Shown: piece by piece, positions 7,279 through 16,343 of the stretch
How positions within the stretch are numbered: the first letter of the stretch is position 1
Layout: each line of letters begins with the position of its first letter
Virus record (IMG/VR): IMGVR_UViG_3300037963_000974
Location: 1 to 35,748 of that record
Length of the DNA: 35,748 bases
Source of the DNA: a virus
Reading direction: 5' to 3' (one strand)
The notes under the pieces: model-generated
What the model was told of the DNA's origin: nothing
Databases searched by the model: none
The model's input: only the letters and a program-made list of their open reading frames with translations
Made by a program: the position numbers and the translations under genes

Positions 7279-7943
7279 TGGCAGCACCAACTAAAGGAAA
7301 TACAACTAACTCAAGCGCTACTCCTGGAGCTAATTTTAAAAACTATACCCATAATCAAAATACTGGTAGTGATGGATTAATAGTGGTACAGCTCTCAATG
7401 ACTAATAACCGTAATTTTACTGGATGTAATTATGGAGGTCAGTCTATGACTCAATTATATCAAATTAATAGAGGTGGTTTAGGTCAAAAAATGGCTTTTT
7501 ATTATTTAGAGAATCCTCCAACAGGAAGCAATACATTAAGAGTTAATTTTAATAATAGTGTTTGGAATGGTGTTAGTGTTCATATTAGAAGTTTTACGGA
7601 TTCAGGAGGAGTAGGAGCATCACAAAGAACGGGAGGACAACCAAGTCCTCATAGTGGAGATATTACAGTAGAAGAGGATTCATTAATTATGATTACTTCG
7701 TGTTGTGTTAATGTTATTCTTACTCAACAGATTCCAACAGGAACTAATAGAACTTTTACTACTCATAATGTTAATAGACAAATAGCAACAGGTGCAATAA
7801 GTGCTAATGCTGGTCATAGTGCTGGTACTATTAGTGTTAGAGCTACTAGTGCAAGTGGTAACTTAACTTTAGATAGGACAGAGATAAAAGGGCTAGGAAG
7901 CTCAGTAGATACAACAGGAGGCGACTTCTTTGCAATAATGTAA
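7278..7943 (+). CDS. Beta-sandwich virion protein, probable fibre component
   Basis: 221 residues rich in G, S, T and N with alternating strands. The pattern DGLIVVQLSMTNNRNFTG, YGGQSMTQLYQ, QKMAFYYLENPPTGSNTL, VSVHIRSFTDSGGVG is typical of a jelly-roll-like domain found in phage and surface proteins of Bacteroidetes. A cysteine pair lies in MITSCCVNV. It is coupled to its neighbours (TAATG at the start, TAATATG at the end). Likely structural, with possible carbohydrate contact; this is inference. Confidence 0.6.
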   Translation: MAAPTKGNTTNSSATPGANFKNYTHNQNTGSDGLIVVQLSMTNNRNFTGCNYGGQSMTQLYQINRGGLGQKMAFYYLENPPTGSNTLRVNFNNSVWNGVSVHIRSFTDSGGVGASQRTGGQPSPHSGDITVEEDSLIMITSCCVNVILTQQIPTGTNRTFTTHNVNRQIATGAISANAGHSAGTISVRATSASGNLTLDRTEIKGLGSSVDTTGGDFFAIM

Positions 7944-7944
7944 T

Positions 7945-8427
7945 ATGGCAGTATTTAAAGATATAATAGATGAATTTAAGACCGTTGCAGATGCTTTTAC
8001 TTCGGTTAATTACTTTGTATATGACAGGGTAAGTAGAGTTAATGGCACTTTACAAAATAAAGCCTATCCAATGATATTAATTGATTCTACTCCTAATTTT
8101 AATAGAGGTGCAAATAATAATGTTTATTTACCAAGAGGTAAGCAGTTTACGTTTAACATCTTTTGTTATGGTGACTATAATACAGCTGAAAGAAATACTA
8201 AAAGCTTGCAACAGAAGCAAGGCGAAATAGATAACATTTTAGATCAGTACATAGCAGAAATCATTAACCGTAATATTGATGGCTCTAATGGTTTTAGTAT
8301 AGTTAATAATACTGCTTTAAGTGGTTTTTTAGCTCATGATGTTCATAATGATAAATTAGTACAATCTACTTACACTATGACTATTGAGCTTGATAGCAAT
8401 TGCACTTTAGGCTCATTTAGTTACTAA
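7945..8427 (+). CDS. Probable tail terminator protein
   Basis: 160 residues. An N-terminal helix (MAVFKDIIDEFKTVADAF), then KAYPMILIDSTPNF and a beta segment QFTFNIFCYGDYN, a long helix and a C-terminal strand with YTMTIELDSNC. This alpha/beta layout and the place just before a gp10-like gene match tail terminator (gpU-like) proteins, which cap the tail tube. The call rests on position and fold pattern, not on a diagnostic motif. Confidence 0.5.
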   Translation: MAVFKDIIDEFKTVADAFTSVNYFVYDRVSRVNGTLQNKAYPMILIDSTPNFNRGANNNVYLPRGKQFTFNIFCYGDYNTAERNTKSLQQKQGEIDNILDQYIAEIINRNIDGSNGFSIVNNTALSGFLAHDVHNDKLVQSTYTMTIELDSNCTLGSFSY

Positions 8428-8915
8428 TGGTAGATTTTAATAAAGTTGGTAATTTTATTATTAAGGCTCTTCAGATGGAGCTTATACAGCAAGGTCATAA
8501 AGCTACTGGTAATCTAGTTAATAGTTTTGAGCAAAGGTTTTTAGAGTTACCTAATTCATTAGTATTAGAGATATTAATGGATGATTATGGTATTTATGTT
8601 AATCAGGGGAGGAGAAAAGGAGCTAAGAAAGTGCCTATTAATGTACTTATAGAATGGATAGAAAGAAGAGCCATTGTTAATGGAGATAAAGAAGTTAAAA
8701 GTTTAGCTTTTGCTATTCAGCAGACTATATTTAAAGAGGGTAGTCCTACTAAAGGGAGTTTTAGATTTAGTAACAATGGTAGGAGAAAAGGATTTATAGA
8801 TTTTGTAATAGATAATGAGTTAAACTTTGTTTATACAGAACTAGAAGAGCAAGTATTTAAAGACTATGATGCTTCAATAGCTACAATAGTTAAAGATTTT
8901 AATAAAGTTAAATAA
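8427..8915 (+). CDS. HK97 gp10-like tail completion / neck protein
   Basis: 162 residues. The segments HKATGNLVNSF, YGIYVNQGRRKGAKKVP, INVLIEWIERR, SLAFAIQQTIFKEGSPTKGSF and FSNNGRRKGFI follow the layout of HK97-gp10-like proteins that join tail to head. The start overlaps the preceding stop (TAATGG) and its stop overlaps the next start, so the completion genes form a coupled run. Confidence 0.7.
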   Translation: MVDFNKVGNFIIKALQMELIQQGHKATGNLVNSFEQRFLELPNSLVLEILMDDYGIYVNQGRRKGAKKVPINVLIEWIERRAIVNGDKEVKSLAFAIQQTIFKEGSPTKGSFRFSNNGRRKGFIDFVIDNELNFVYTELEEQVFKDYDASIATIVKDFNKVK

Positions 8916-10153
8916 TGGCAATATCATTAATAAGCGTACCTAATCAATTAAGCATAGCTTATAGACCTTTAGTTTATAGATGGTCTAGTAATGCATCAAA
9001 CTTACAATATTGTATAATAGAGGTATTAAATAACGGTACTAGAATAGCTGCTAAAAGCGTACAATTAGATTTAGGGAGCTCGACAAATTTCAGAGTTAAC
9101 ATAAGTGATATAATTCAAGATAATATAGGTTTTCAGTTAAACACTTTAGGCTCTACTGGTGTTATAACTCCTACTAATTCTAGTGGTAGAATGGAGAATA
9201 TTACTATTAAGATTTATGAAGTTACTTTAAATTCTGGTTTAATAGTTACTGCTTATGATCCTGATGATGATAATAATAGTAATTTTGATTTTCAGACTCA
9301 AACAGATGCTGTTAACACGTGGGTAAATGCTTATAATTGGACTCTTAGCCATTTTAATTATAATGGTTTTGATATTTCAGATTATCAGTTAACTTCTGCA
9401 AGTGGTAAGTTTTTAAACAATGCACCGTTAATAAAAGATATTGAGCTAGGAGTAAGTGAGTATTTAGGGTTATTGTATGGTAGTAATGTTAATACAACTA
9501 GAGATTTTAAACTAGAAGTTTTAACGTATAATAGTGCCGATGCTTTATTAAATACTGATTACATAAATGTTACTGACTGGAATACTGTTTATGATCCTCT
9601 TAGTTATTTAACTAAAACATATTTAAGCATTGGAGTAGGTACTTCTAACTTAATAAATGAGGGTATAAGTTTAACTAATGTTTCATATTATACAGTACAA
9701 TTAAAAGAGGGTAGTAATGTATCTTCAGAGCTTAGAAGATTTAATATTTCTCATGTATGTGATGGAGATGTTAGAATACATTGGAGTAATAACTTCGGTA
9801 AACAGGATTCTTACACGTTTAAAGGCAATAAAATAGAAACTCTTAACCATAAGGCTAAAACTTATTTAAAAGCCATTGGTAATACTTATTCTAGTGAAAA
9901 AAGAGGTACTACAGTTATGCAGAATATCAGCAGTACTAGTTTTGAAATATTTACGGATAGTATAGGTAGAAATGACTATGAGTTTTTAGCAACTATGTTA
10001 ACTAATAAAAACGCTTTTATAGAAGATAATGGTAGTTACTATCCAATTATTATAGAAGATGGCTCTAAGCTTATTAGAAACGAGAAAAACGTACCTATAC
10101 AATTTAAGTTAGTTTATAGCTTTGCTAACGATACAAAAGGATTAAGAGGATGA
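8915..10153 (+). CDS. Large tail protein, probable distal tail/tip component
   Basis: 412 residues, beta-rich with short helices and many N, S, T residues. The C-terminal half contains DGDVRIHWSNNFGKQDSYTFKG and later YEFLATMLTNKNAFIEDNGSYYPIIIEDGS, a pattern found in Bacteroidetes phage tail-tip proteins. The gene overlaps the next by 4 bp. Together they probably build the tail tip or baseplate hub. The exact role (Dit-like versus hub) cannot be set from sequence alone. Confidence 0.55.
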   Translation: MAISLISVPNQLSIAYRPLVYRWSSNASNLQYCIIEVLNNGTRIAAKSVQLDLGSSTNFRVNISDIIQDNIGFQLNTLGSTGVITPTNSSGRMENITIKIYEVTLNSGLIVTAYDPDDDNNSNFDFQTQTDAVNTWVNAYNWTLSHFNYNGFDISDYQLTSASGKFLNNAPLIKDIELGVSEYLGLLYGSNVNTTRDFKLEVLTYNSADALLNTDYINVTDWNTVYDPLSYLTKTYLSIGVGTSNLINEGISLTNVSYYTVQLKEGSNVSSELRRFNISHVCDGDVRIHWSNNFGKQDSYTFKGNKIETLNHKAKTYLKAIGNTYSSEKRGTTVMQNISSTSFEIFTDSIGRNDYEFLATMLTNKNAFIEDNGSYYPIIIEDGSKLIRNEKNVPIQFKLVYSFANDTKGLRG

Positions 10154-12387
10154 ATGAGGTAATAATTAGGATATTAGATAATACTAATAACGTACTTGGA
10201 GATTTAGACTTAGAAAACTTTGATGACTTTCCTTTAGTTATTACTAAGGGTATTGTAAATCTAGATAATTTAAAAGCTAGGACAGGAACATTCACTAAAA
10301 ACTTTAAAGTACCTAATACTAAAAATAATTCTGTTTTACTTTCTAATGTAGATGATATAAACTCAAGAAAGGACTTTAGAGATGCTTTAAACCGTAAGCC
10401 ATGTAGTATAATGGTTAATGGTAATGAGATTGAAAAAGGATTTGTACAGGTATCTAAAAGTTATAACGGTTTTGATGTTGATAGCTTTGAATTAGTATTT
10501 TTTGGTAATAATATAGACTGGGTTAAGCAAGCGGCTGAGTTTAAACTAAATACTTTAACTTTTGCAGATAATGCTCAGGTTTATAATGTTGCTGGTATAA
10601 ATAGTGCTAATGCTAGTAGTTTTCCTACTAAAGATCATTGCTATCCTTATATTTCTAGAGGTGGTATATTAAGTGGTAATAATGATTCAGTAGTAGAGGA
10701 GTATTACCCATGTTTTTATTTATCTGCTTTATTACAAAAGGGTTTAAATAGTTTAGGATATGAAGTTTCTAGTAGTTTTATAAATGACTCTAACATTAAA
10801 AAATTAGCATGTGATTTAAATGGAGATATGCGAGTATCTCAGACTACTATTGATAACAGTAAGACTAGAGCTAGTAAGACATCTGATCAAACTGTTAATG
10901 CTACTGGTTCTGGTGTTATAACTTTTGATGATGATTCTACAGTACCTAATGAAGATAATAACAATAATTATAATACCTCAACTTATGATTATACAGTACC
11001 TACTACTGGAAGATACACTTTTACAGTTAGTTTAATTATAGGAGATTACACTTTATTAGGAGGCTTAACATCTTTTCCTTTAGATGTTAAAATAATGAGG
11101 AATAATTTCTTTGAAGAAGCTAGGGTTACTCAAACAATAAATACTCAATTAGGGCAACAAACTAAAGAATATACATTAACAGCTTTATTAAATGCTGGTG
11201 AAGAAATAAGGGTATATTATGAATGGTCTAGACCTCTTAGTGTAGGTTTTGATATAAAAACAGGCTCATATTTTAAAGTACAAAGAAGCTCAGAATTAAA
11301 AGAGGGAGATAACTTTGCTCTTAATGAAGTTATACCAGATGATATTAAATTACTAGATGTAATAAATGATTTTACTAGAATGTTTAATATTTATTATTGG
11401 ACTGATATTAAAACAAAAAAAATATATTTTGAGCCTAGAGATACTTTTTTTAAAGATAGCACTACTGCTTTAGACTGGTCTGATAAGATAGATTTAAGTA
11501 ATAACTATGAAATAGATTATGTAAGCTCTTATAAGCGTGATATTAAGTTTAGTTATAAAGAAGATGGCAATGATGAATGGTTAAAAGGATGGGAAGATAC
11601 TAATAAAAGAAAATACGCTGAATATACTTATAATTTACCTGATAGATTTGGAGAGGGAACAACAGAAGTTAAACTAGATTTATTTAGTGCTAGTTATGCT
11701 CATATTTGTAATGAGGCTACTCCATTAAATAGCAATGCTTTTACTAGTTTAAAATATTGGAATGAGTATATAAATGATCCTAATTCTGTACCAACAGATA
11801 AAATAAGTAGTTATAATAGTAGAATATTTAATTTCAGAAAAAATAGCCAATTAGAGCCTAATGGAGATAATAGAAAGTATAGTTTAAATGGTGTTTCTAG
11901 CCCATCTATACCTTATGGTATTTTTGAAAGTTATAATAATACTACTGCTGATATTAATTTAAGCTTTACTGGTAGTAACGGACTTTTCAATACTTATTAT
12001 TCTAACATGTTAAAAAACATTGAAGAGGGAGGTAGATTGATAGCTTATTTTAATTTAACTAGTATAGATTTTGATAATTTAGACTTTAGAAAGTTAGTTT
12101 ATATTGATGCACCAATACAGGCTAAAGGATATTATTTAATAGAAAGTGTTAATGATTATAACCCTATTAATAACGGACTTACGAAAGTTAGTTTATTTAA
12201 GTATGAAAACTTAGGAAGCGTAGATACTGACTTAACTCAAGAGGGCAATAATGATAGCGATGATGATAATGCAGATGTAAATGTATTAGAGCCTATTTTT
12301 ATAGAAAGTGGAAGTAATTTAATAGAGGTATGGAGTGAGGTTGAAGGCTCAAGAGGTACTAGATATGAACAAGTGTTTAAAGATTAA
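10150..12387 (+). CDS. Large tail-tip / hub-like protein
   Basis: 745 residues. The N-terminus (LVITKGIVNLDNLKARTG followed by TFTKNFKVPNTKNNSVLLSN) looks like an insertion/hub domain seen in tail-associated proteins. The middle is long and beta-rich; the region around 390-450 (LLDVINDFTRMFNIYYWTD, KKIYFEPRDTFF) resembles tail-associated hub proteins that hold fibres or lysins. The C-terminus carries an acidic linker (NNDSDDDNADVNV). It lies immediately before the tape measure, whereas hub genes usually follow it. No lytic domain is visible. Confidence 0.55.
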   Translation: MNEVIIRILDNTNNVLGDLDLENFDDFPLVITKGIVNLDNLKARTGTFTKNFKVPNTKNNSVLLSNVDDINSRKDFRDALNRKPCSIMVNGNEIEKGFVQVSKSYNGFDVDSFELVFFGNNIDWVKQAAEFKLNTLTFADNAQVYNVAGINSANASSFPTKDHCYPYISRGGILSGNNDSVVEEYYPCFYLSALLQKGLNSLGYEVSSSFINDSNIKKLACDLNGDMRVSQTTIDNSKTRASKTSDQTVNATGSGVITFDDDSTVPNEDNNNNYNTSTYDYTVPTTGRYTFTVSLIIGDYTLLGGLTSFPLDVKIMRNNFFEEARVTQTINTQLGQQTKEYTLTALLNAGEEIRVYYEWSRPLSVGFDIKTGSYFKVQRSSELKEGDNFALNEVIPDDIKLLDVINDFTRMFNIYYWTDIKTKKIYFEPRDTFFKDSTTALDWSDKIDLSNNYEIDYVSSYKRDIKFSYKEDGNDEWLKGWEDTNKRKYAEYTYNLPDRFGEGTTEVKLDLFSASYAHICNEATPLNSNAFTSLKYWNEYINDPNSVPTDKISSYNSRIFNFRKNSQLEPNGDNRKYSLNGVSSPSIPYGIFESYNNTTADINLSFTGSNGLFNTYYSNMLKNIEEGGRLIAYFNLTSIDFDNLDFRKLVYIDAPIQAKGYYLIESVNDYNPINNGLTKVSLFKYENLGSVDTDLTQEGNNDSDDDNADVNVLEPIFIESGSNLIEVWSEVEGSRGTRYEQVFKD

Positions 12388-12390
12388 AAA

Positions 12391-15249
12391 ATGGCAGAAA
12401 AGGTAATAGCGATAAAGGTTGACTTAAAAGGTACTGAAGCACAACAAAAAAAGTTAGCAAGGCTAGAAACGGAGGTTAAAAAACTAAGTTTAAGAAGGAC
12501 TGAATTAAATAAAGCTCTTAAAAAAGGAACTATATCTCTTAAGCAATACGGTAAAGAAATAGCAGAGGTTAACACTAAGTTAAAAGCTAACAGGAGAGCT
12601 ATGTTGGTGGCTAGGGAACAGATACTAGGCATGGACTCTTTCACAAAAAAACTAGGTAAAAGTTTTAACAGATTAGGAACTGCTATTAGTGGTGCTTTTG
12701 TTGGTTTATTTGCTATCCAAAAGGTATTTGATATATTTAGAGAAGGTGTCGAAGTAAATAAGCAATTCGAGAAGTCTATTAGTGAATTAAGTGCTATCAC
12801 TGGGCAATCAGGAGAGGAATTAGATAAGCTTTCAGATGCAGCCCGTAGAATGGGGAAAGAAACAACTAAAAGCGCTGTTCAAGTTGCCGAAGCCTTTACT
12901 GTTGTAGGTTCAAAACGACCTGAATTGTTAAAAAATGCGGATGCTTTAATCGAAGTAACAGAAGCAGCTATTACGTTAAGCGAAGCTGCAGGTATTGAGG
13001 TTCCCGAAGCTGCTCAAGCTGTAACTTTAGCGATGAATCAGTTTGGTGATTCTGCGGGTGGTGCTGCAAAAATAATAGACGTTTTAGCTGCTGCTTCTGT
13101 TGAAGGTTCTGTATTAATTCCACAGTTAGCAGAAGAATTGAGTAAGTTTGGTGGTATTGCTGAAAAATCTGGTTTAACCGTTGCACAAGCTGCTGCTTCT
13201 GTTGAAGTTGTAGGTAAAACAGTACAAGAGAGTGGAACAAAAATTAGAAACATATTAATCAAATTAGAATCAGGAGTTGAAAAATTTAGACCTAGTGTGG
13301 TTGGTTTGAATACTGCTCTTGATAATCTAGCTAAAGATGGATTTAACCAAATAGCACCACTAGCAAAAACCTTTGGAAAACAAAACGCAGAAGCTGCTTT
13401 GTCTATTATACAAAACAGAGCAGAAGTAGAAAGGTTAACAAGTGCTTTAGATAAAAACGGAATAGCTCAACAAATGGCTATAACAATGACTGATAACTTA
13501 GACGGGGCACAAAAAAGGTTAGGGAGTGCTTTTGATGAGTTATTTTTAACTATTGGCGACGCTTCTGAAGGTGGTGCTTTAACTAATTTAATTGACAATA
13601 TAGCCGAAGGAATTAACGGTTTTTCTGAATGGGCTAATAGTACAGGTTTTTTCACTGAAATATTTAAGATATTAACAAAAGCTTTTAGATTAGCAACTTT
13701 ACCGATTAGATTAGTATATGAGAATTTAAAAGCTTTAACAAGTGGTTTTACTGACTCAGGTGATGAAATAAGCACAACTACAAAAGTTTTAAGAGTTTTC
13801 GGCGCTACTATTGAAACTGTTTTAGGTGGTATTAAAACATTTGTTAAAAATATTGTAAACGGTTTTAGTGGTATTGGTCAAGTTATAAAAGCAGCTTTAT
13901 CTGGTGAGTTTACAAAAATACCTGACATAGTAAAAAACACTTTTAATAAGAGTGCTGATAATATAGTCAAGTTTAAAAATGACACTGTAAAATCATTTAA
14001 AGACGCTGTTAACGAATCTGTTATACAAGCAGAAAGGCAAACTAACAAAGAAAAGTTAGAACTCGATAAAAGAATTAAACAGATTAAGGACGCTAATAAG
14101 CAGAAGGAAAAAGAAGAAAAAGCTTTAGCTATTAAATTAACTAAAGAAGAAGAGGCTTTAGCTAAGAAAAAAGAGCAAGCTACTAAGAACTTAATTAAAA
14201 AAACTAGAAAACTAAAAGAGCAGGCTTTAATATTAGAGATTGAAGATAAAAGAGAGGCAGAAGATAAAAAACTGGAATTAGCAGAAGCGTCTGCTAAAAG
14301 AGAGGTAGAAGCGTCTATAGCTAGTGCAGAAGCTAAAGGGGAGGCTTTAAAGGCTATTGAGGCTAAATTCCAAGCACAAAGGGAGTCTATTGCTAGAACT
14401 AGAGCGAAAGAGGATAAGAAAATAGCCGATAAAGAAGCAGAAAAAGAAAAGGCTGAAAGTTTAAAAAAGCAAGAAGAAAAAGATGCTTTTAAGAAACAAG
14501 TACAAGCCGAAGCAGTCCAATTAGCCGAACAAACAGCAAACGCTTTAGTAGATGTTGCTAATAGGAGAGCAGATAGAGAAAAACAGCTAGAACTTGACAA
14601 CTTAAACGCAAAGCTTGAGAATGGTTTAATATCACAAGAGCAATTTGAATCAGAAAGGTTAAAGATTGAAAAAAAGGCTTTTGAGAAAAAGAAAAAGTTA
14701 GAATTAGCAGGAATAGCAATTAGTTTAGCTAGTGAGATTGCTAGTATCAACATGAATGCTGCAGCTAACCCTGCAAACGCTTTTACTTTTGGTGGTGCAG
14801 GTGTATCGCAAGCGGCTGTATTAACTGCTCTAGCTGTTGGTAGGTCTGCTGTGCAAGCGGGTGTTATAGCGTCACAGCGATTCGCTCAAGGTGGATTTAC
14901 TGGTGAAGGTTATGGTTCTCCCGATAGCACTGGCTTCAAGCAGGCGGGAATCGTGCATGAAGGTGAGTATGTAGTACCTAAACATGTATTAGAATCTCAA
15001 AGAGGTGGACAATTAGTAGGAGCTTTAGAATCTATGAGAATGAATAAACCTACTCCATTATCTAATATTGGATTTGCTAACGGTGGATTCACCAGCGGAA
15101 ATAATTTAGATTTATCGGACATGGAAAGCAGAATTAGTAATGCTGTTATATCATCAATAGGAGCTATTAAAGTTCAAAATGTTGCTACTGATACGACTAC
15201 AGAAGCGGTAAAAGTGAATAATATCATGAGTGAGGCTACTTTTGGATAG
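12391..15249 (+). CDS. Tail tape measure protein
   Basis: 952 residues. An N-terminal coiled coil (residues 10-75) precedes a TP901-type tape measure core (about 125-310: FEKSISELSAITGQSGEEL, DAARRMGKETTKSAVQVAEA, EVPEAAQAVTLAMNQFG, GLTVAQAAASVEVVGKTVQE). Residues 545-780 are a long Lys/Glu/Ala coiled coil. The C-terminus has the usual GG-rich segment (AQGGFTGEGYGSPDSTG) and HEGEYVVPKHV. By the 1.5 angstrom per residue rule the tail would be near 140 nm. Bases about 12800-14080 use more GC-ending codons than the rest, hinting at a mosaic core. A terminator follows. Confidence 0.92.
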   Translation: MAEKVIAIKVDLKGTEAQQKKLARLETEVKKLSLRRTELNKALKKGTISLKQYGKEIAEVNTKLKANRRAMLVAREQILGMDSFTKKLGKSFNRLGTAISGAFVGLFAIQKVFDIFREGVEVNKQFEKSISELSAITGQSGEELDKLSDAARRMGKETTKSAVQVAEAFTVVGSKRPELLKNADALIEVTEAAITLSEAAGIEVPEAAQAVTLAMNQFGDSAGGAAKIIDVLAAASVEGSVLIPQLAEELSKFGGIAEKSGLTVAQAAASVEVVGKTVQESGTKIRNILIKLESGVEKFRPSVVGLNTALDNLAKDGFNQIAPLAKTFGKQNAEAALSIIQNRAEVERLTSALDKNGIAQQMAITMTDNLDGAQKRLGSAFDELFLTIGDASEGGALTNLIDNIAEGINGFSEWANSTGFFTEIFKILTKAFRLATLPIRLVYENLKALTSGFTDSGDEISTTTKVLRVFGATIETVLGGIKTFVKNIVNGFSGIGQVIKAALSGEFTKIPDIVKNTFNKSADNIVKFKNDTVKSFKDAVNESVIQAERQTNKEKLELDKRIKQIKDANKQKEKEEKALAIKLTKEEEALAKKKEQATKNLIKKTRKLKEQALILEIEDKREAEDKKLELAEASAKREVEASIASAEAKGEALKAIEAKFQAQRESIARTRAKEDKKIADKEAEKEKAESLKKQEEKDAFKKQVQAEAVQLAEQTANALVDVANRRADREKQLELDNLNAKLENGLISQEQFESERLKIEKKAFEKKKKLELAGIAISLASEIASINMNAAANPANAFTFGGAGVSQAAVLTALAVGRSAVQAGVIASQRFAQGGFTGEGYGSPDSTGFKQAGIVHEGEYVVPKHVLESQRGGQLVGALESMRMNKPTPLSNIGFANGGFTSGNNLDLSDMESRISNAVISSIGAIKVQNVATDTTTEAVKVNNIMSEATFG

Positions 15250-15274
15250 AAGCTATTTATTAACACAAATAATT

Positions 15275-15308
15275 AAAGGGTATTACTTAAAAGTTTTACC
15301 CTTTTTTT
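15275..15308 (+). terminator. Rho-independent terminator after the tape measure gene
   Basis: AAAGGGTA (15275-15282) pairs with TACCCTTT (15297-15304) across a 14-base loop, ending in a T-run to 15308. It closes the tail operon. Confidence 0.8.
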
Positions 15309-15363
15309 ATTGATTTTTTTTACTAAAATTATCTAAGTAATTGATTAGTAAATAATTAACGTG

Positions 15364-15445
15364 TTAAGACTAGTTTAAGAGGTGTTTAACAGGTGTTAAA
15401 GACTAGTTAAAGAGTAGTTAAAGAGTAGTTAAAGACCTGTTTAAC
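15364..15445. repeat. 11-bp tandem iterons (intergenic copy)
   Basis: Seven consecutive units at near-exact 11-bp spacing: TTAAGACTAG (15364, 10 bp), TTTAAGAGGTG (15374), TTTAACAGGTG (15385), TTAAAGACTAG (15396), TTAAAGAGTAG (15407 and 15418) and TTAAAGACCTG (15429), then a partial TTTAAC (15440). The 11-bp period is close to one helical turn, as expected for a protein-binding array. The same iterons recur inside the initiator gene at 30042-30085. Candidate origin or operator array. Confidence 0.8.
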
Positions 15446-15451
15446 TAAATA

Positions 15452-15480
15452 TAGAATAGAATAGAATAGAAGATATTATA
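15452..15480. repeat. AGAAT repeat block sharing a 20-bp element with the initiator gene
   Basis: AGAAT-type repeats follow the iterons. The 20 bp at 15459-15478 (gaatagaatagaagatatta) are identical to 30110-30129 inside the initiator gene, also just after iterons. AT-rich and a plausible duplex-opening element. The rest of the 261-bp gap holds the terminator, the iterons and a -7 box; no gene is seen. Confidence 0.7.
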
Positions 15481-15497
15481 AGAGAGTTAAATTTTTT

Positions 15498-15505
15498 TAT
15501 ATTTG
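15498..15505 (+). promoter_or_regulatory. Possible -7 box close to the next start
   Basis: TATATTTG lies five bases before the ATG at 15511, the same spacing as at 19199-19206. Transcription would begin at or near the start codon, giving a leaderless or near-leaderless message. Confidence 0.4.
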
Positions 15506-15510
15506 GTTTT

Positions 15511-15744
15511 ATGTGGTTAACTAATCTATTCGGGAGAGCAAAAAATATTAATTCTGATTTAGCTACTGAACTACAAAAAAAAGTTAGATTGAGGTTATGT
15601 AATGTTTGTCCAGAAAAAAGGAATGATTTTATTTTTTTATATTTCTTTAAAAAAAAAGGAGTGTCTCAGTGCTCGATTTGTAAATGTGCTTTGTTAGATA
15701 AAATTTTATGGAATGATGAGAAATGTCCTTTAGAAAAATGGTAG
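15511..15744 (+). CDS. Small zinc-ribbon protein
   Basis: 77 residues with two cysteine knuckles: CNVC at about 30, then CSIC followed by C within CSICKCALLDKILW, and a final CPLEKW. This C-x2-C...C-x2-C-x-C...C arrangement is common in small phage zinc-ribbon proteins beside head genes. Probably structural or regulatory with one bound zinc; the partner is unknown. It overlaps the next gene by 7-22 bp. Confidence 0.7.
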   Translation: MWLTNLFGRAKNINSDLATELQKKVRLRLCNVCPEKRNDFIFLYFFKKKGVSQCSICKCALLDKILWNDEKCPLEKW

Positions 15745-15968
15745 ATTTTAATCCAGAAGAAAATATGCAAAGTTTAGACGATGAAACTAAACAACTAATT
15801 AAAGAAGCTGTTAAAAAAACTTATTCTAAGTTTATGCCTAATAGCAAAAGTCTTGAGTACCTTTTTGAAAAGTTTAAAGAATTAATAGAGCCTAATTTTG
15901 AAGTATCATGTGGAAAGTGCCGAACAAGAGTAATAAACTTCTTCCATCAGAGGTCAAAGAACTGGTAG
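15738..15968 (+). CDS. Small helical protein with C-terminal CxxC
   Basis: ATG 15738 (MVDFNPEENMQSLDDE) is preferred because it gives a short overlap with the previous gene; an in-frame ATG at 15723 would add five residues. About 76 residues: acidic helix, then LEYLFEKFKELIEPNF and CGKCRTRVINFFHQR. The C-x2-C next to a basic end resembles small phage proteins found near head genes. It shares 61 bp with the next gene. Confidence 0.6.
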   Translation: MVDFNPEENMQSLDDETKQLIKEAVKKTYSKFMPNSKSLEYLFEKFKELIEPNFEVSCGKCRTRVINFFHQRSKNW

Positions 15969-16213
15969 ACGTTTTAACAGATACTCTTTTCAGTTACGTA
16001 GATAAAGCTGAGAATGGTAGGCATGCTGCTACTATTTTATTACATGCTGGATTGATAGATGAAAAAGCAGTTAGAAACTTAGCAATACTAAGAGATTACT
16101 ACATTATGAGAAATATGCCATTAAACAAAATGAGAGATATTTATTATAATCTTAGTGTTAAGTATGATGTATCAGTGGTGTTAATACAAAAGATAATCTT
16201 AGATAAAAAATAA
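15908..16213 (+). CDS. Putative HTH protein
   Basis: 101 residues. ATG 15908 is the only good start, giving a long 61-bp overlap with the previous gene. The C-terminal half (VRNLAILRDYYIMRNMPLNKMRDIYYNLSVKYDVSVVLIQKII) reads like a helix-turn-helix with a recognition helix near the end. Candidates are a transcription factor for the head operon or a small terminase subunit, which is otherwise missing; neither is proven. Confidence 0.55.
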   Translation: MWKVPNKSNKLLPSEVKELVDVLTDTLFSYVDKAENGRHAATILLHAGLIDEKAVRNLAILRDYYIMRNMPLNKMRDIYYNLSVKYDVSVVLIQKIILDKK

Positions 16214-16265
16214 TTATTATATTTAATTCTGTAGTTACTTTGCAGAAAGTTTAAGCGTGGTTTTT

Positions 16266-16292
16266 GGAGGGTTAATAGCCCTCCTTTTTTTT
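16266..16292 (+). terminator. Rho-independent terminator, copy 1 of a repeated sequence
   Basis: GGAGGG (16266-16271) pairs with CCCTCC (16279-16284) over TTAATAG, then eight T. The stem-loop is identical to that at 19140-19158; both are preceded by TAGTTACTTTG. Confidence 0.8.
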
Positions 16293-16320
16293 GTGTAACT
16301 TTTTTATATATTTTTTTAAT

Positions 16321-16337
16321 AATGTTTTTCTAACATT
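16321..16337. repeat. Short inverted repeat before the protease gene
   Basis: AATGTT (16321-16326) and AACATT (16332-16337) with a 5-base spacer, ending six bases before the ATG at 16344. It could fold at the ribosome entry site or bind a regulator. Confidence 0.35.
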
Positions 16338-16343
16338 GTTAGA

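Noticed and set aside
13878-14753. A 291-codon open frame on the minus strand within the tape measure gene
   Set aside because: It is the antisense of a Lys/Glu/Ala-rich coiled coil, reads as low-complexity Ser/Phe/Leu, and no convincing minus-strand gene exists anywhere in the window.
15364-15445. CRISPR array
   Set aside because: The repeats are 11 bp, directly adjacent and have no spacers; a second copy lies inside a coding region. Iterons explain them better.
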